Shown here piece by piece: positions 44,131-54,999 of a stretch of 64,000 nucleotides of DNA (position 1 is the stretch's first letter; each line of letters starts with the position of its first letter). The stretch is from positions 62,071,379 through 62,135,378 of the forward strand of contig OZ020615.1 in the NCBI GenBank assembly GCA_963971575.1. Reading direction: 5' to 3'. This DNA is from Liopterus haemorrhoidalis. Lineage: Eukaryota > Arthropoda > Insecta > Coleoptera > Dytiscidae. Under the pieces are notes generated by a model. It was not told the origin of the DNA. It saw nothing but the letters and a program-made list of their open reading frames with translations, and searched no databases. Made by a program: the position numbers and the translations under genes.

Positions 44131-44856
44131 CTAATGTCTAATTATGAGGTTGTGAATGCAGCTTTATTTTAAAAAGTTGTTAACGCTAACGTACAGTTAC
44201 ATGTAACAAACATTTACGTTAATTCTAACTACTAATACTAATTTATAATTTTGAGGTTGTGAATACATTGGTCACTGATGGTCAAGTTGACTTTTAATCT
44301 CACTTGTACAAATCTTCCATCTTGAGTTGTTATGATTTATAAATTATTACATTCAAAAAACAATTTTTTTGTGAGTCAAAGAGTTTTGCCACGTGTCGTA
44401 CACTTTTAAAAAATCCCCCTATTGATATGTGAAGTGACACCACAGCTGAAGAACTCGGATCATTTCTTGTAACAGTGTAGACGGACAAAAAGTCAAACTT
44501 TAGTTTTAAAATAACCTCCTCGCATCCTGCCATCACTACCAAACAAAAACAAAACTCAATTAAGCAAACAAAAGAAATATAGCCATGCAAATTAAACGAG
44601 AATGTCTTTAATGTATAAAGTTTCAAAAAGTTTTATTTTGTGGTTTAGATGTGCTTCATATTTTTTGGGGGGTGTTAAGCAGGGCTTAAGGGGTTTATTT
44701 AAGTATTATTGGAATATGTTTTGAAAAAGAACCACAACAAACATCAACAAAGGCTTTAAAACATTTATTATAATTAAATTAATAATCTCTCCGTCTGAAA
44801 ATATGATATACATTACTTAAAATTAACGAACGTAATATTATCTTGATCGTTTTTAT
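44131..44856 (+). other. Intron 6, unassigned
   Basis: Nothing recognised. Confidence 0.45.
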
Positions 44857-45185
44857 TTTTATTTCTAAATAAGTGGTTGCTAGGCAACTAATAAACAAAT
44901 GGCGCGCAAATAGTTCTGAATATGTCAAAAGTAATTCACAGAAAAAAAAAAAAAAACGCGTATTTTAGACGAATTAAAGTGACGCCCGCTGTTCTAACAA
45001 AAAGACGAATTTTGATCAAAATTGTATTGAATTTTAAGGAAGAAGTTACAAATCAACTTAAATCACAACCGCCAAATAGTCCTGATTTTAATGTATTGGA
45101 TCTTGGCTTTTTCAATTCTATACAATCCTTACAAACAGCTTTACCGAATACAATGGACGAACTGATTTAATGCTGAAGTTTAACC
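44857..45185 (+). mobile_element. Element E with transposase tail, copy 1
   Basis: The left part (GTTGCTAGGCAACTAATAAA, a near-palindrome) recurs inverted at 52600-52789. From about 45040 the frame reads EEVTNQLKSQPPNSPDFNVL then DLGFFNSIQSLQTALP. The P-P-N-S-P-D-x-N-x-L-D-L block is the last catalytic region of an IS630/Tc1-type transposase. The N-terminal part is deleted. Confidence 0.7.
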
Positions 45186-45473
45186 TTATTTTTCGACTCA
45201 CTTATTTTTAGGGTCCCAAACATTGATTTTAAATTTTAATGAGCAAAAATACGAATATAAAAGTGAACAAACAATAATTTAACTGTACAAAACAAGAATA
45301 AAATATGATTTGAGTAAGTGATTATTAACAAAAATTATTTAATTTTATCTTAATATAATTCAAAAAATTTAACAGCTGAGAATTCATGTGTGTAAGCTCC
45401 AACTACGTTTATACGTCACGATTCACCTATTGTTTGAATTATTTTAGTTTTTTATATTTACGGAGTCTAATCG
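45186..45473 (+). other. Intron 6, unassigned
   Basis: Nothing recognised. Confidence 0.45.
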
Positions 45474-45595
45474 CCGGTTGCTAAAGTAAGAATTATCCCT
45501 AACTCAAGTTAAAATCATTTGTTTTTGTATGTTGTAGCATACAAAAACAAATGATTTTAACTTGAGTTAGAGAAAACTCTTACACTAGCAACCCG
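45474..45595. mobile_element. Hairpin MITE with 32-bp perfect stem
   Basis: 45500-45531 is a perfect inverse complement of 45538-45569 with a 6-base loop. Imperfect outer arms (GGTTGCTAAAGTAAGA; inverted GGGTTGCTAGTGTAAGA) complete a 122-base foldback. Confidence 0.9.
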
Positions 45596-45727
45596 CCATA
45601 AGAGAAATAAATCATTTATAGTAGTGAAATACTTATAAATAAAATTACACATTGATAATAGTGAAAAATAGGTTTTTGAAACTGAAAAAATTAAGTCATT
45701 TATCAATATATTTTTTTTATTGATTAA

Positions 45728-45986
45728 GGCCCGGTTTTTCCACCTTCAGATAAAGTTCCAGGTAACTATCTGACAGATAAGGTTATTTGTAACTTCATCT
45801 TCTGAATAAATGTCAATACCAGTCAGTGAATCCAATACGTCAGTCTCATTATCCGTTAGATAACTATCCGATAGATACATTTGTATAGAAAGAAGGGATG
45901 ACATTTATTCAGCAGATGAAGTTACAAATAACCTTATCTGTCAGATAGTTACCTGGAACTTTATCTGAAGGTGGAAAAACCGGGCC
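45728..45986. mobile_element. TTAA foldback MITE, copy 2
   Basis: Flanked by TTAA on both sides (45724-45727, 45987-45990). The ends GGCCCGGTTTTTCCACCTTC and its inverse belong to arms of roughly 80-100 bases. 259 bp long and almost identical to the copy at 46515. Confidence 0.93.
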
Positions 45987-46210
45987 TTAATGAAGACTTG
46001 ATTACGTAGAAAATGCAGAGAAAATCGCTGGGATTTTGTAATTAAAATTTTATCGTGATGAAATATTCGAAAATTATTTAAATTTAGTTTAAATAAATAA
46101 AATGTAAACTCTTAGTACTCAAATAACAAATAAAAATGATCATCAAAAAACTTTGTATCAAAAAAATATTCTTAGATATTCAGCATTCTGTTGGCTTTTT
46201 ACACTTATTA

Positions 46211-46255
46211 AATACCTACAAAACCCTGAAATGTGTAAAAGTTCACATTTCACAT
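46211..46255 (+). mobile_element. Family A terminus fragment
   Basis: AATACCTACAAAACCCTGAA then GTGTAAAAGTTCACAT: subterminal repeat and hairpin only. Confidence 0.6.
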
Positions 46256-46295
46256 AATTTTATTATTTTTTTTCATTATTTCCATCTGTATATCT

Positions 46296-46900
46296 TTTTA
46301 CCGACCGCCAACATACTTAAGGGAGGTATGGTAATCGTACCGATTTTGACATTTCGAGATTTCGATGGTTCTCCACGAATTGAGGTCCCTACATAACATT
46401 TTGACTATTTTTAGCATGATATCGGTCGGTCGGTCTGTCTGTCTGTCTGTCTGTGTACACGTACAGAGCAAATTCGGCTAAAAAGATTTTTAACTAATAA
46501 TAATAAAAGCTTAAGGCCCGGTCTTTCCACCTTCAGATAAAGTTCCAGGTAACTATCTGACAGATAAGGTTATTTGTAACTTCATCTGCTGAATAAATGT
46601 CAATATCAGTCAATGAATCCAATACTTCAGTCTCATTATCCGTTAGATAACTATCCGATAGATACATTTGTATAGAAAGAAGGGATGACATTTACTCAGC
46701 AGATGAAGTTACAAATAACCTTATCTGTCAGATAGTTACCTGGAACTTTATCTGAAGGTGGAAAAACCGGGCCTTAATATGAAACTTCATATTTAAGCTT
46801 ATGACATCAATGGCACGAGTTGATCAACTTTTGGTAAAAATTGTTAACTAGAAATTGGAGTTTACTCGTGTCGGTTTTAAGATTTTTTATATATATATCA
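46296..46900 (+). mobile_element. Family B repeat, copy 2, split by a foldback MITE
   Basis: Inverse of 34990-35410: ACCGACCGCC end, GAGATTTCGATGGTTCTCC, a GGTCGGTCGGTCTGTCTG array, GTGTACACGTACAGAGC, then, after the insertion at 46515-46773, AACTTCATATTTAAGCTT and GAGTTTACTCGTGTCG. Confidence 0.85.
46515..46773. mobile_element. TTAA foldback MITE, copy 3
   Basis: Flanked by TTAA (46511-46514, 46774-46777). Differs from 45728-45986 at only a handful of positions. It interrupts family B. Confidence 0.93.
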
Positions 46901-46934
46901 CAACACAGAAATATTTAGAAAAAAATTATTGAAC

Positions 46935-47040
46935 AAAAGTTGCTATAAAAGCAATAAATAGCAACTTTTATTTGAGACATTTTTTGATAAAGCAGCATAA
47001 ATTAAGCAAGTACTTGTGATGGCGGTCGGTCCTGTGGAGG
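46935..47040 (-). repeat. Dispersed repeat H, copy 1
   Basis: The inverse complement matches 62478-62586: AGGACCGACCGCCATCAC, AAGTACTTG, ATTTATGCTGCTTTATCA and CAAATAAAAGTTG. Confidence 0.8.
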
Positions 47041-47204
47041 CTGATTTTTACTCAATACTACTATCCATATACCCTTTTTTTCGTTATTTGCGTCCTTATG
47101 CCATTTTTTTCACTTTTTCCAGCCGAATACATTATTTTTCTTTGTTTCCACACGTATAATTTTCCTTTTTCATTATTTCCATATATACTCTTTATTTTAC
47201 TATT

Positions 47205-47358
47205 TTTTTTTTAATTTCTCGTTTGTTGCCTTTGCTACTGAAGCAATTAGCCAGAACAATTTTGTTTTTGTAATGAAAATTCCATGCCTGAACGGGATTC
47301 GAACCCGAGACCTTAGCAACGCAGGGTACGTGTGTTACCACTACGCTACACCGGTCGA
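47205..47358 (-). mobile_element. tRNA-derived SINE, copy 3
   Basis: Head with TAGCGTAGTGGTAACACACG (A box) and GGGTTCGAATCCCG (B box, consensus), body ending in CTGGCTAATTGCTTCAGTAG, then a T-run at 47205 that is the A-tail of the minus strand. The head is close to copy 1. Confidence 0.88.
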
Positions 47359-47474
47359 CTTTCACTATTTTAATCCAAATATTTTTTTATTATGATGTTT
47401 TATAAGATCTACATATATCATGAAATTGACTAAACATTGATCAAGAGTTGGACACTCTATCTGTTCTCTTCTAT

Positions 47475-47522
47475 ATACCTACAAAACCCTTAAATTTGTA
47501 AAAATTTACATTTCACATTAAT
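47475..47522 (+). mobile_element. Family A terminus fragment
   Basis: ATACCTACAAAACCCTTAAA and a degenerate hairpin; the rest of the element is absent. Confidence 0.5.
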
Positions 47523-47639
47523 TGTCTTACTTATTTAATCCTAAAGCATTTTTATCATTTTCTAATGTCAGGCCACCAGACTGGCTAGGGCTACGAGCAT
47601 TTACTTACTAGGAATAAATGTGTTCAGTAACGCATTCAT

Positions 47640-47950
47640 CAACCAAGAGATAAAAATATGTGTTGATTGAACACTCCCCCTTCAGACAGATACGTACACG
47701 CACACGTACACGCACGTACATTCACGTACACGCATACATATGCATGGTGTTCGCAGGGGGCAAATCTAAGAATACCCGCGACTTCGCCATCGGTATAAGT
47801 GAAGGAATTCCCGTTTGGGCTGTTATAAATAGCAACGTAAAGTCTAGGCGCGTCTCTCGGCGGCATTGGCTCCGTCGCGACGCCAAGCAATGACCTCTCT
47901 TGGCATCCACTCGCATCATATTGCATTAACATTGCAATACATTGCACTGT
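47640..47950 (+). other. GC-rich, CpG-rich island in intron 6
   Basis: Alternating CGTACACGCACGTACA repeats (47690-47735) precede a block with many CpGs (47830-47885) that is open in several frames on both strands. A TATAAATA box lies at 47824-47831, but no good initiator follows at +1. A frame after CGCAG at 47756 could be read as an exon, but no domain is recognisable. It could be a promoter, an exon or an unusual repeat. Confidence 0.35.
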
Positions 47951-48136
47951 TGCAAAGAAACAGCTGGAGGGCTTTTAACAGATATTGAACACTCACCACA
48001 ATTGAAATAGGGACTGATTTGGGATAAGAGATAGAATACAGGGCTTCATATCCCTTAGGATTCAGAAAAGTAAATGAAAACACTACAATATATTTTCTCT
48101 TTAAGGATTTCGTAGCTTAAACCAAGAAACTAAGTA

Positions 48137-48539
48137 CAGTAAAACCTCGATATAACGGACTAATTGGGGGGACGGGGTGTCCGTTAAAGCCGAAAGTCCG
48201 TTATATAAAAATAGGTTTAAAATAAATCAAAAAACTTTTTTTTGAAAATATATACACTGTATTTTGATATTAATAAAAAATACAAAACACAAACAAAATT
48301 CTATTTAATTGTCTTCGGACATTCGTCGTGAAGTGACGTTGCTGTTTGATATCGACGCGCTTGCTTTCGGTAATCCTGCTTTGAAAAAGGAATCAAGTTT
48401 TGTTTTCACTTTTGAAGTTTGCTGTTTTTTTTATAATCAACTCTCTAAAATTACGAAAATGAATTTTGGTGGACCGGATTTTTTGTCCGTTATATCCGAA
48501 GTCCGTTAAATAGAGGTCCGTTATATCGAGGTTTTACTG
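48137..48539 (-). mobile_element. pogo/Tigger-like MITE
   Basis: The ends CAGTAAAACCTCGATATAAC and its inverse are typical pogo/Tigger termini, flanked by TA (48135-48136, 48540-48541). The minus strand retains a short frame ending SFFSKAGLPKASASIS then a polar tail and stop at 48309, like the end of a Tigger transposase. 403 bp. Confidence 0.88.
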
Positions 48540-48599
48540 TATTGCGATTAACAGGAGAGCAAAATTTTTGAACATTTTTGATATATTATTCTTTGTTAC

Positions 48600-48655
48600 T
48601 TTTTTAGGGTCTCGTAGGTATAGCCATGAAACTCTTGTACCATCACTCATGTATT
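48600..48655 (+). mobile_element. Family A end fragment (A4)
   Basis: TTTTTAGGGTCTCGTAGGTA then CTTGTACCATCACTC is a degraded match to the microsatellite-proximal end of family A. Confidence 0.5.
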
Positions 48656-48881
48656 TGGTAAGCACATATCTCAGTATGGCCATCAAAAGCACATATGTCA
48701 TTTTTGTAATTTATAGATTTTTTTATCTAGCTCAGTGCCTGCCAAACAGTATGCCAGGGGATGTTTCGCGAGAGTTCAGGCGTACCGCAAAAAATCGCTC
48801 CAGCCATTTTGGCGTGATGACCGTACAGACAGACGGAGTTTTACATGTATATATAATAACTACTCAATTTTGTTACACCAG

Positions 48882-49160
48882 TAAAAAGTACCCTCGCTTG
48901 GGTTTTAGATAAGAGAGAATCACACCAACGGACATAAAGATGGATATTTGTTATTTAATAGCAGATTTACAAAATATTTCGTTAAAGCGGGAATTCCTTA
49001 ATCAAGGTACGCACATAAAAAGTAACCTGGATTAGGTCTTGCATAAGAGAGAATCGGAGTGACGGACATACAAATGGATATTGGTTGTTTAATAGCAAAT
49101 TTACAAAATATTTCGTTAAAGCCGGAATTCGTTACTTGAGGTACACCCGTACAAAGTATC
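48882..49160 (+). repeat. Tandem repeat, two units of about 134 bp
   Basis: Units begin AAAAAGTACCCTCGCTTGGG (48880s) and AAAAAGTAACCTGGATTAGG (49010s), share AAATATTTCGTTAAAG and GGAATTC in the same places, and a third start (CAAAGTATCCTATC) follows. Confidence 0.85.
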
Positions 49161-49305
49161 CTATCATGGAAGTGGAAATATTATAACCATATATACCAAA
49201 TTTCATCAAAATCCGACTAATACTTATTTATTTTTACTTGGAAAAACAGATAGCCAGACAGACAGACAGAGAGTGAGAGATAGTGTCAGACACAAACTCT
49301 AAAAA

Positions 49306-50083
49306 TTGATGTGAAGTGTGAATTTTCACACATTTCAGGGTTTCGCAGGTATTTAGTAAGTGAATGATGATTATTTGGGATGCCAAAACAAATTTTATGT
49401 TAAAATATATATTTTTTTTTGTTAATTTTAATTCGAATGCCCAATTGGCTTCCATTGATTGTTTTAAGTCATAATTCCGCCCCTCTGATTTTTTGTATTC
49501 AATTTCAATTTCCACTGGTCATTAAATTTAAGCTTTTAAAAATTAAATGCAACATTTGCCCAAATATAACTAGAATTTTGAAAAAATAATTTATACAAAA
49601 TAAAAATGTAAAAAAAAAACAGAAAAAATAAAATTGTCTGAAGACCGGTAGCGAACCATAGTTTGCAAATTAGAACGCGAGAATGCTAACCATTACACCA
49701 TGAAAGCATGCTGGTTTACTGTGTTACATAAGTTATTAAATATTTTACATGGTCAAGCAAAGAACACAAAAAATGCGTTATTTTCCGAAAACATAATCTG
49801 ATAAAAAATTCCTGTTGTACTATTCCGGTTCACACAAATGTACATGACTTAAAATTTTTTTTTTTTTTCGATGATCAGATATTTGTTTATATTTTTAGGG
49901 GGATATGGTTTTTAGATGTTTAAGTAAATTTTCTATGTGCGGGCCAAAGAGTTGTATAAGCATGCCAAATTTCAACTCTCTAGGTTTAACCGTTTGGCTA
50001 CAATTTTTACCGAACAGACAGACAGACAGACGACAAAATGACGGTATAAGGGTTTTTTGGTCATACCTACAAAACCCTAAAAA
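49306..50083 (-). mobile_element. Family A element, copy A5 (with tRNA-like module)
   Basis: In element orientation (minus strand) it begins TTTTTAGGGTTTTGTAGGTA, has a short GTCTGTCTGTCTG array and the TTGGCATGCTTATACAAC block, a tRNA-like module at 49636-49712, and ends with AATACCTGCGAAACCCTGAA then hairpin GTGTGAAAATTCACAC. It is shorter than A7 and A10 because the CATCTGGGCTACAGG block is missing. In this family the two AGGGTTTTGYAGGTAT-type ends are subterminal inverted repeats. Confidence 0.9.
49636..49712 (-). other. tRNA-like module in A5
   Basis: On the minus strand: A box TGGTGTAATGGTTAGCATTC and B box GGTTCGCTACC at tRNA-like spacing. It resembles the module of A9 but not those of A7, A8 and A10. 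Confidence 0.75.
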
Positions 50084-50160
50084 TGGTCAAAATAGTCTTA
50101 GCTAAGCATATTAAAACTACCAAAGCCAAAATACTAAGAAATTTTTAATGTACAAACACA

Positions 50161-50192
50161 GGCTATATATATATATATATATATATATATTG
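50161..50192. repeat. (TA)n microsatellite
   Basis: About 13 TA units. Confidence 0.95.
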
Positions 50193-50216
50193 ATAATAAT
50201 AATACATTTATTTACC

Positions 50217-50690
50217 ACGTCGCTCAATAAGTCTCCGGTCTAACTAAGAAAAACATTTTTTGTTTCAAAAATTCGACTTTATTCATCAACATACTCTCCT
50301 TCAAAAGTGAAACATTCATCCCAACGCTCCTAAAATTAAAAAAATTAAAATTAATTAATTAATTTTAATTCAGCATACCAATCAGTAATAGTTGATTTGC
50401 CTGGTGCAGAGTCTCTATAACGCTTATCAAGCCATTGTTTTTCTTCAACAGTATTTTTCCCATAAAAAAATGTTTAATCAACACACGAAATTCTTTTTTA
50501 TCCATTCTTTTCAAAATTACAAAACTGGAGTCACTAAAACCACTGTAATCTCTAAACTAATTGTCAGAATGTCATGATATTTTCACACGTATCGTTTGAA
50601 GGTTGGTACTATCCAGAAATCATATGGGTCTGTCAACAGTGTTGCCATATATATGTCAGACCGGAGACTTATTGAGTGAAGTGTTAGATA
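50217..50690 (-). mobile_element. Deleted mariner-like element
   Basis: The ends CTCAATAAGTCTCCGGTC and, inverted, CTCAATAAGTCTCCGGTC are matching terminal repeats. Inside, only traces of the transposase remain on the minus strand (RSVGMNVSLLKESMLMNK near 50300). An AATTAATTAATTAATTTTAA patch is near 50340-50370. Confidence 0.8.
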
Positions 50691-51617
50691 ATACATAGAT
50701 AATATTTTGCCGGTGCTCGATAAGTTTTGGAATTAAGAAGCACTGATCTAAAGAAAGTCAATCTATGATTCTCTTTAGATCCTTTAGATCCTTTAGATAG
50801 ATATCCTTCGTCTATCTATCGTCTCTTAAGCTTGTAATATGTCCTGCATATGTATGCAGGACCTGCTTGTATATATATCATTTCAACGTGTTTGCTACAA
50901 AAACATCACTTACTTCCGTTTTGCTCTAATTAAAATATTTTAATCTGTTTCCCAATATATCCTTACGTTGTAGTGTTTTGCCACATAACCTAAAGGTCGT
51001 GCGTTCACATTGTTAAAAAATGAATCTATTTATTCCATTGTAAAGGTGAATCTTTAATTGCTAATTATTTTGACATTTGCAATGTTATATATCATGTTGA
51101 AGTTTTAGCGATGAATTATTTTTGACAAATATTTTTTTAAAAACCTTTACACCTCTAGTTAATGTCCCTCATTTTTCTTTAATTTAGCAGTGAACAACGT
51201 TGCAGTGCACTCTTGTTCTCGCCCATAATTCAATGAGGCTTTATGAAAAGGCCATATATTAAAAAGCTTTAGAAAGGTAATTTTTCATTTCTTTCTCATA
51301 TCAACGACTGTGAAAATCGCCAAATTCAAAATGAAAGCTATACTAAATCATTACTGTGTTACTTAATTTATTGCGCTAAAATATACTTTGTTTAAAATGC
51401 ATATTAATGCAAAATTTAACAGATAAATGGACTGGATTTTTTATAATCGACCCACAGCAGTGTAGTTACATACGGAGAGGGTATATCAACTTTATTTGAT
51501 GCAGCTGTCTTTTGTGTGTTGACTGCCGTTGAGTTAATTTCGCTGTTATTTCTTTCGAATTTTATAATAGGTTTGTAATTCGATTTTCTTTATCCTCGTC
51601 AATCTTTAAGATGGACC
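50691..51617 (+). other. Intron 6, unassigned
   Basis: A degraded hAT-like end (CACTG followed by ATCTAAAG) occurs at about 50740. Otherwise no feature is recognised. Confidence 0.4.
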
Positions 51618-51840
51618 TTTTTAGGGTTTTGTAGGTATGACCAAAAAACCCTTATACCGTCATTTTGTCGTCTGTCTGTCTGTCTGTCTGTTCGGTAAAA
51701 ATTGTAGCCAAACGGCTAAACCTAGATAGTTGAAATTTGGCATGCTTATACAACTCTTTGACCCGCACATAGGAAAAATACTAAAACATCTAAAAAGCAT
51801 ATCCCCCTAAAAATATACACAAATATGTGCTCATCAAAAA
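51618..51840 (+). mobile_element. Family A element, 5' fragment (A6)
   Basis: TTTTTAGGGTTTTGTAGGTA, CCCTTATACCGTCATTTTG, (GTCT)n, AAACGGCTAAACCTAGATAG and ACCCGCACATAGGAAAAATA as in the long copies; truncated at about 51840. Confidence 0.9.
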
Positions 51841-52599
51841 AAAAAGCCTGTGGCCCAGAAATGTAGCATACTCCGAACCTTCACCATATCTTTTTTTTAA
51901 ATCTGCCCACACTTCTTCTTCCCTTGGATCCTATGGTTGTAGACTAATTTAAGGAACCTTGCGATACAAACTTCAATCCAAAAATGGTACACTACAATTC
52001 TCTGCTTACTTGATATGTACGAATACACCGTTGTTAAAATTTGTAAAACTTTTCTTGTAAATTCTCCAGGGTAATATAATCCTATTACAACGATTCTGAA
52101 TTAAATTTTATTCGTTTCATCTTTGATTCGAGTTCTTTAGAGACCATTTCAGTATATTATTCGATAGATTGAATTGCAAAGCTCAATTGAAAAAGAAAAA
52201 TGTCTTTCGACAAATTTGAATATATTGGACTGGAGTAAAGTAAATTGTGAAATCATAAAAACGTTTCTAGGTTAGTTTTTGCTTGCAGGAAATTTCACGA
52301 AAGTTTTGTAGCTTTCCTGTAGCTTTTTGTTAAAGTTTTTTTGTTTTTTTGGTTATGTTAAGCTTTACGGTTTAGGTTCAATTGACCTAACATTTCCCAA
52401 AATTAAACATTTCAATTCATCTTTTATCTTCTTGCATTTTTATATAAATAAAATTGAGAAGTTTATCTATTTTCTTATTAAATATCTCATTTATAATTGG
52501 TTAAAAAGTGCGGTTCTTTTATATTGAATAGAAAATACAAAATTTATTGAAAATGTATGTAATTTCTAACAGCAAATATATAAATGTTCGACATATTAT
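51841..52599 (+). other. Intron 6, unassigned
   Basis: AT-rich; nothing recognised. Confidence 0.5.
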
Positions 52600-52789
52600 T
52601 CACAGCAAAAAAAAATTTATACAATTTTGATCAAAATTCGCCGTTTTGTTATAACAGTTTGTCACTTTAATTTGTCTAAAAAACGCGTTTTTTTTTCTGT
52701 GAATTACTTTTGACATAACTGTTTGTGCTCCATTTGTTTATTAGTTGCTTGTTGCTTAGCAACCACTTATTTAAAAATAAAAACAAAAA
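52600..52789 (-). mobile_element. Element E, copy 2 (inverted)
   Basis: The inverse complement matches 44857-45035 (ATAAGTGGTTGCTAAGCAAC, CAAAAGTAATTCACAGAAAA and ATTTTGATCAAAAT). It abuts family A copy A7. Confidence 0.8.
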
Positions 52790-53850
52790 AATTATGTGTA
52801 GTGTGAATTTTCACACATTTCAGGGTTTTGCAGGTATTTAGTAAGTGAATGATGATTATTTTGGATGCGAAAACAAATTTTATATTAAAATATTTTTTTT
52901 GTTAATTTTAATTCGAACGCCTAATACCATTATTTAGGTTTCTAAATATGTGCAGTATTTTTTTTATATAGCAAGGTTCATTAAGAATTTTAAAAATTGC
53001 GCCAATGGCTTCTATTGGTTGTTATAAATTCCGCCCCTCCGATTTCGTGTACATTGAAACAGAATTAAATTATAATTTAAACAATTTCCACTGATTATTA
53101 AATTTACGCTTTTAACAATTAAATGCAACATTTGCCAAAATATTACTAGAATTTTGAAAAAATAATTTAAACAATAAAAAAATTGAAAAAAAAAACAAAA
53201 AATAAAATTGTGTCTTCTCGCAGGGTTCGATTCCTTTCGGATCGATTTACTTGGGTGAAAAACCAGCGTCAAAAACCACTACACCAGCATACATGTTCCA
53301 GTGTAGCGTGTTACAAAGCTATAACTTGTGTACATTATTAGCCAAAAACCACAAAAAAAAAGTTTTTTTTCAAAAACATAATCTGCTCAAAAATTCCTGT
53401 TGTACTATTCCGGTTCACACCAATGTACATTACTTACAATTTTTTCAGATTTTTACTTTAAACCATCTGGGCTACAGGCTGTGGGACAATTTTTTTGCAC
53501 AATTTTGGCAAAAATCGCTTCAAAATAATTTATTTTGCAAAAATAAAAATTTGATCGTTAATCCACGTACCAAGGGCTTTCATTGATACCCTACTCAGAA
53601 TTATAAAAAAATATATTTTTTTTTCGATGAGCACATATTTGTTTATATTTTTAGGGGGATATGTTTTTTAGATGTTTTAGTATTTTTCCTATGTGCGGGT
53701 CAAAGAGTTGTATAAGCATGTCAAATTTCAACTCTCTAGTTGGGCTACAATTTTTACCGAAGAGACAGACATGCAGACAGACAGACAGACAGACAGACGA
53801 CAAAATGATGGTATAAGGGTTTTTTGGTCATACCTACAAAACCCTAAAAA
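52790..53850 (-). mobile_element. Family A element, full-length copy A7
   Basis: In element orientation: terminus TTTTTAGGGTTTTGTAGGTA (53850), (GTCT)n, conserved 400-base block including CATGCTTATACAACTCTTTG and AAAGCCCTTGGTACGTGG, the CCACAGCCTGTAGCCCAG block, a tRNA-like module (53210-53293), an AT-rich part, AATACCTGCAAAACCCTGAA, hairpin GTGTGAAAATTCACAC (52800). 1061 bp. No coding capacity. Confidence 0.92.
53210..53293 (-). other. tRNA-like module in A7
   Basis: Minus strand: A box TGGTGTAGTGGTTTTTGACG and a B box-like GGAATCGAACCC. The sequence between the boxes is unrelated to the A5 module. Confidence 0.6.
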
Positions 53851-54488
53851 GATAAAGATAATATTACTTTCGTTAATCCCACAGTTTTTTAAGTAATGTA
53901 TACCATATTTTCGGATGGAAGGAGTATTAAATATGGATACTTCAGTATATAAATTTATTATTGGTAGTTTTACGTAACAAATGTTGTCCCGATAAGATGA
54001 ATGTGCGGTAGCACCTTTTACTCCTATATATCTGTAATTAAACGTGGTTTTAGCGGCGTATATCGCTCGTCCGACCACCATTATTATCTACAACGACAGG
54101 GCGTTCACATATCATTAATCAAGACAGGGATTTAATTATTGTCGAATGCGAAAGTTGGCCCAGCCGTAGAGAACTTTATTAAGTTACTTATCAGACCTTA
54201 ATGAGGTTATAAGAATAACGGGAACTTGTTTTATTTACTGGAATAATGTTATATCCCACTTCCGGTAGAATTGAGAGTTGGAGTATAGAAACACAAAAGG
54301 AGATTTAAAAAAATTGAAATGCTATATTCTTAAATAAGAGATTTTAAAATGAAACTATTAATTATGTTTTACAAAATCCTATTAACTGTCAAGGATAGGA
54401 TATATCCATTGTCAGAGTTAAAATGGATATATCCTTAGCCATAACTATTTTATCCCAAATTTGATTCTTAAGTTTTGTTACGTTTTAG
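53851..54488 (+). other. Intron 6, end
   Basis: No element recognised; a pyrimidine-rich tract and TTTTAG precede candidate exon 7. Confidence 0.5.
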
Positions 54489-54613
54489 GTGTAACCTCTG
54501 CTTTATCAAGATGATGTTGGACGATTGCCATAGTATAGCAGCGTCGACGGACGAGATTCTCTGGTCGGATGATGAGACCATCGTTGCTGATATGGAGGAA
54601 GTCTGGAACGAAG
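54489..54613 (+). CDS. Candidate exon 7: acidic segment
   Basis: A GC-richer open stretch ends at a consensus donor (CGAAG|GTAAGA, phase 1). In the open frame it reads CNLCFIKMMLDDCHSIAAS then TDEILWSDDETIVADMEEVW, strongly acidic in its second half. Three acceptors are possible: TTTTAG at 54488 (phase 2), ATCAAG at 54510 (phase 0) and TATAG at 54538 (phase 1). Only the last joins exon 5 or 6 without another exon, but the first has by far the best pyrimidine tract, so a missing exon in intron 6 is likely. No domain is recognised; the acid-rich composition fits the linker that precedes the triple helix in multiplexin collagens. Confidence 0.55.
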
Positions 54614-54999
54614 GTAAGAAGGCACAAATTTTACAATGTTAAAGAAAAAACTTAACTCTTTGACATATATCGAATGTCGAATGTGCACGATGTCGAATGA
54701 TTACACAGCCCAACAGTCATTTTGGTGCCTGCGAGTTTTTAACCTACTCTAGGTAATTTTTGGGCACAGAATCCAAAATAGCCGTCAGATTTGGTCTATC
54801 AGATCTAGTTTTTGAGATACGCTATATTGACCTCTTTTACAATAAAATATCTTATTTCTTAACTTGTGTATTTTTCATGTTATTACTGTTACTAATTGTT
54901 CCAACTGCCAATTGCAAACACAAAAGAGACAAAGTAAGGTATTTATTTCACAAAGTAGATAAATATACATCACTTATCACTTAAAAATGTTCTTTTGTA
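54614..54999 (+). other. Intron 7, start
   Basis: Nothing recognised. Confidence 0.5.

Noticed and set aside
47639..47947. Minus-strand open frame of 102 codons
   Set aside because: Caused by the CpG-rich, stop-poor island; no domain, and frames on both strands are equally open.
53728..54081. Minus-strand open frame of 117 codons
   Set aside because: Begins in unique sequence and runs into the microsatellite end of family A; no recognisable domain.
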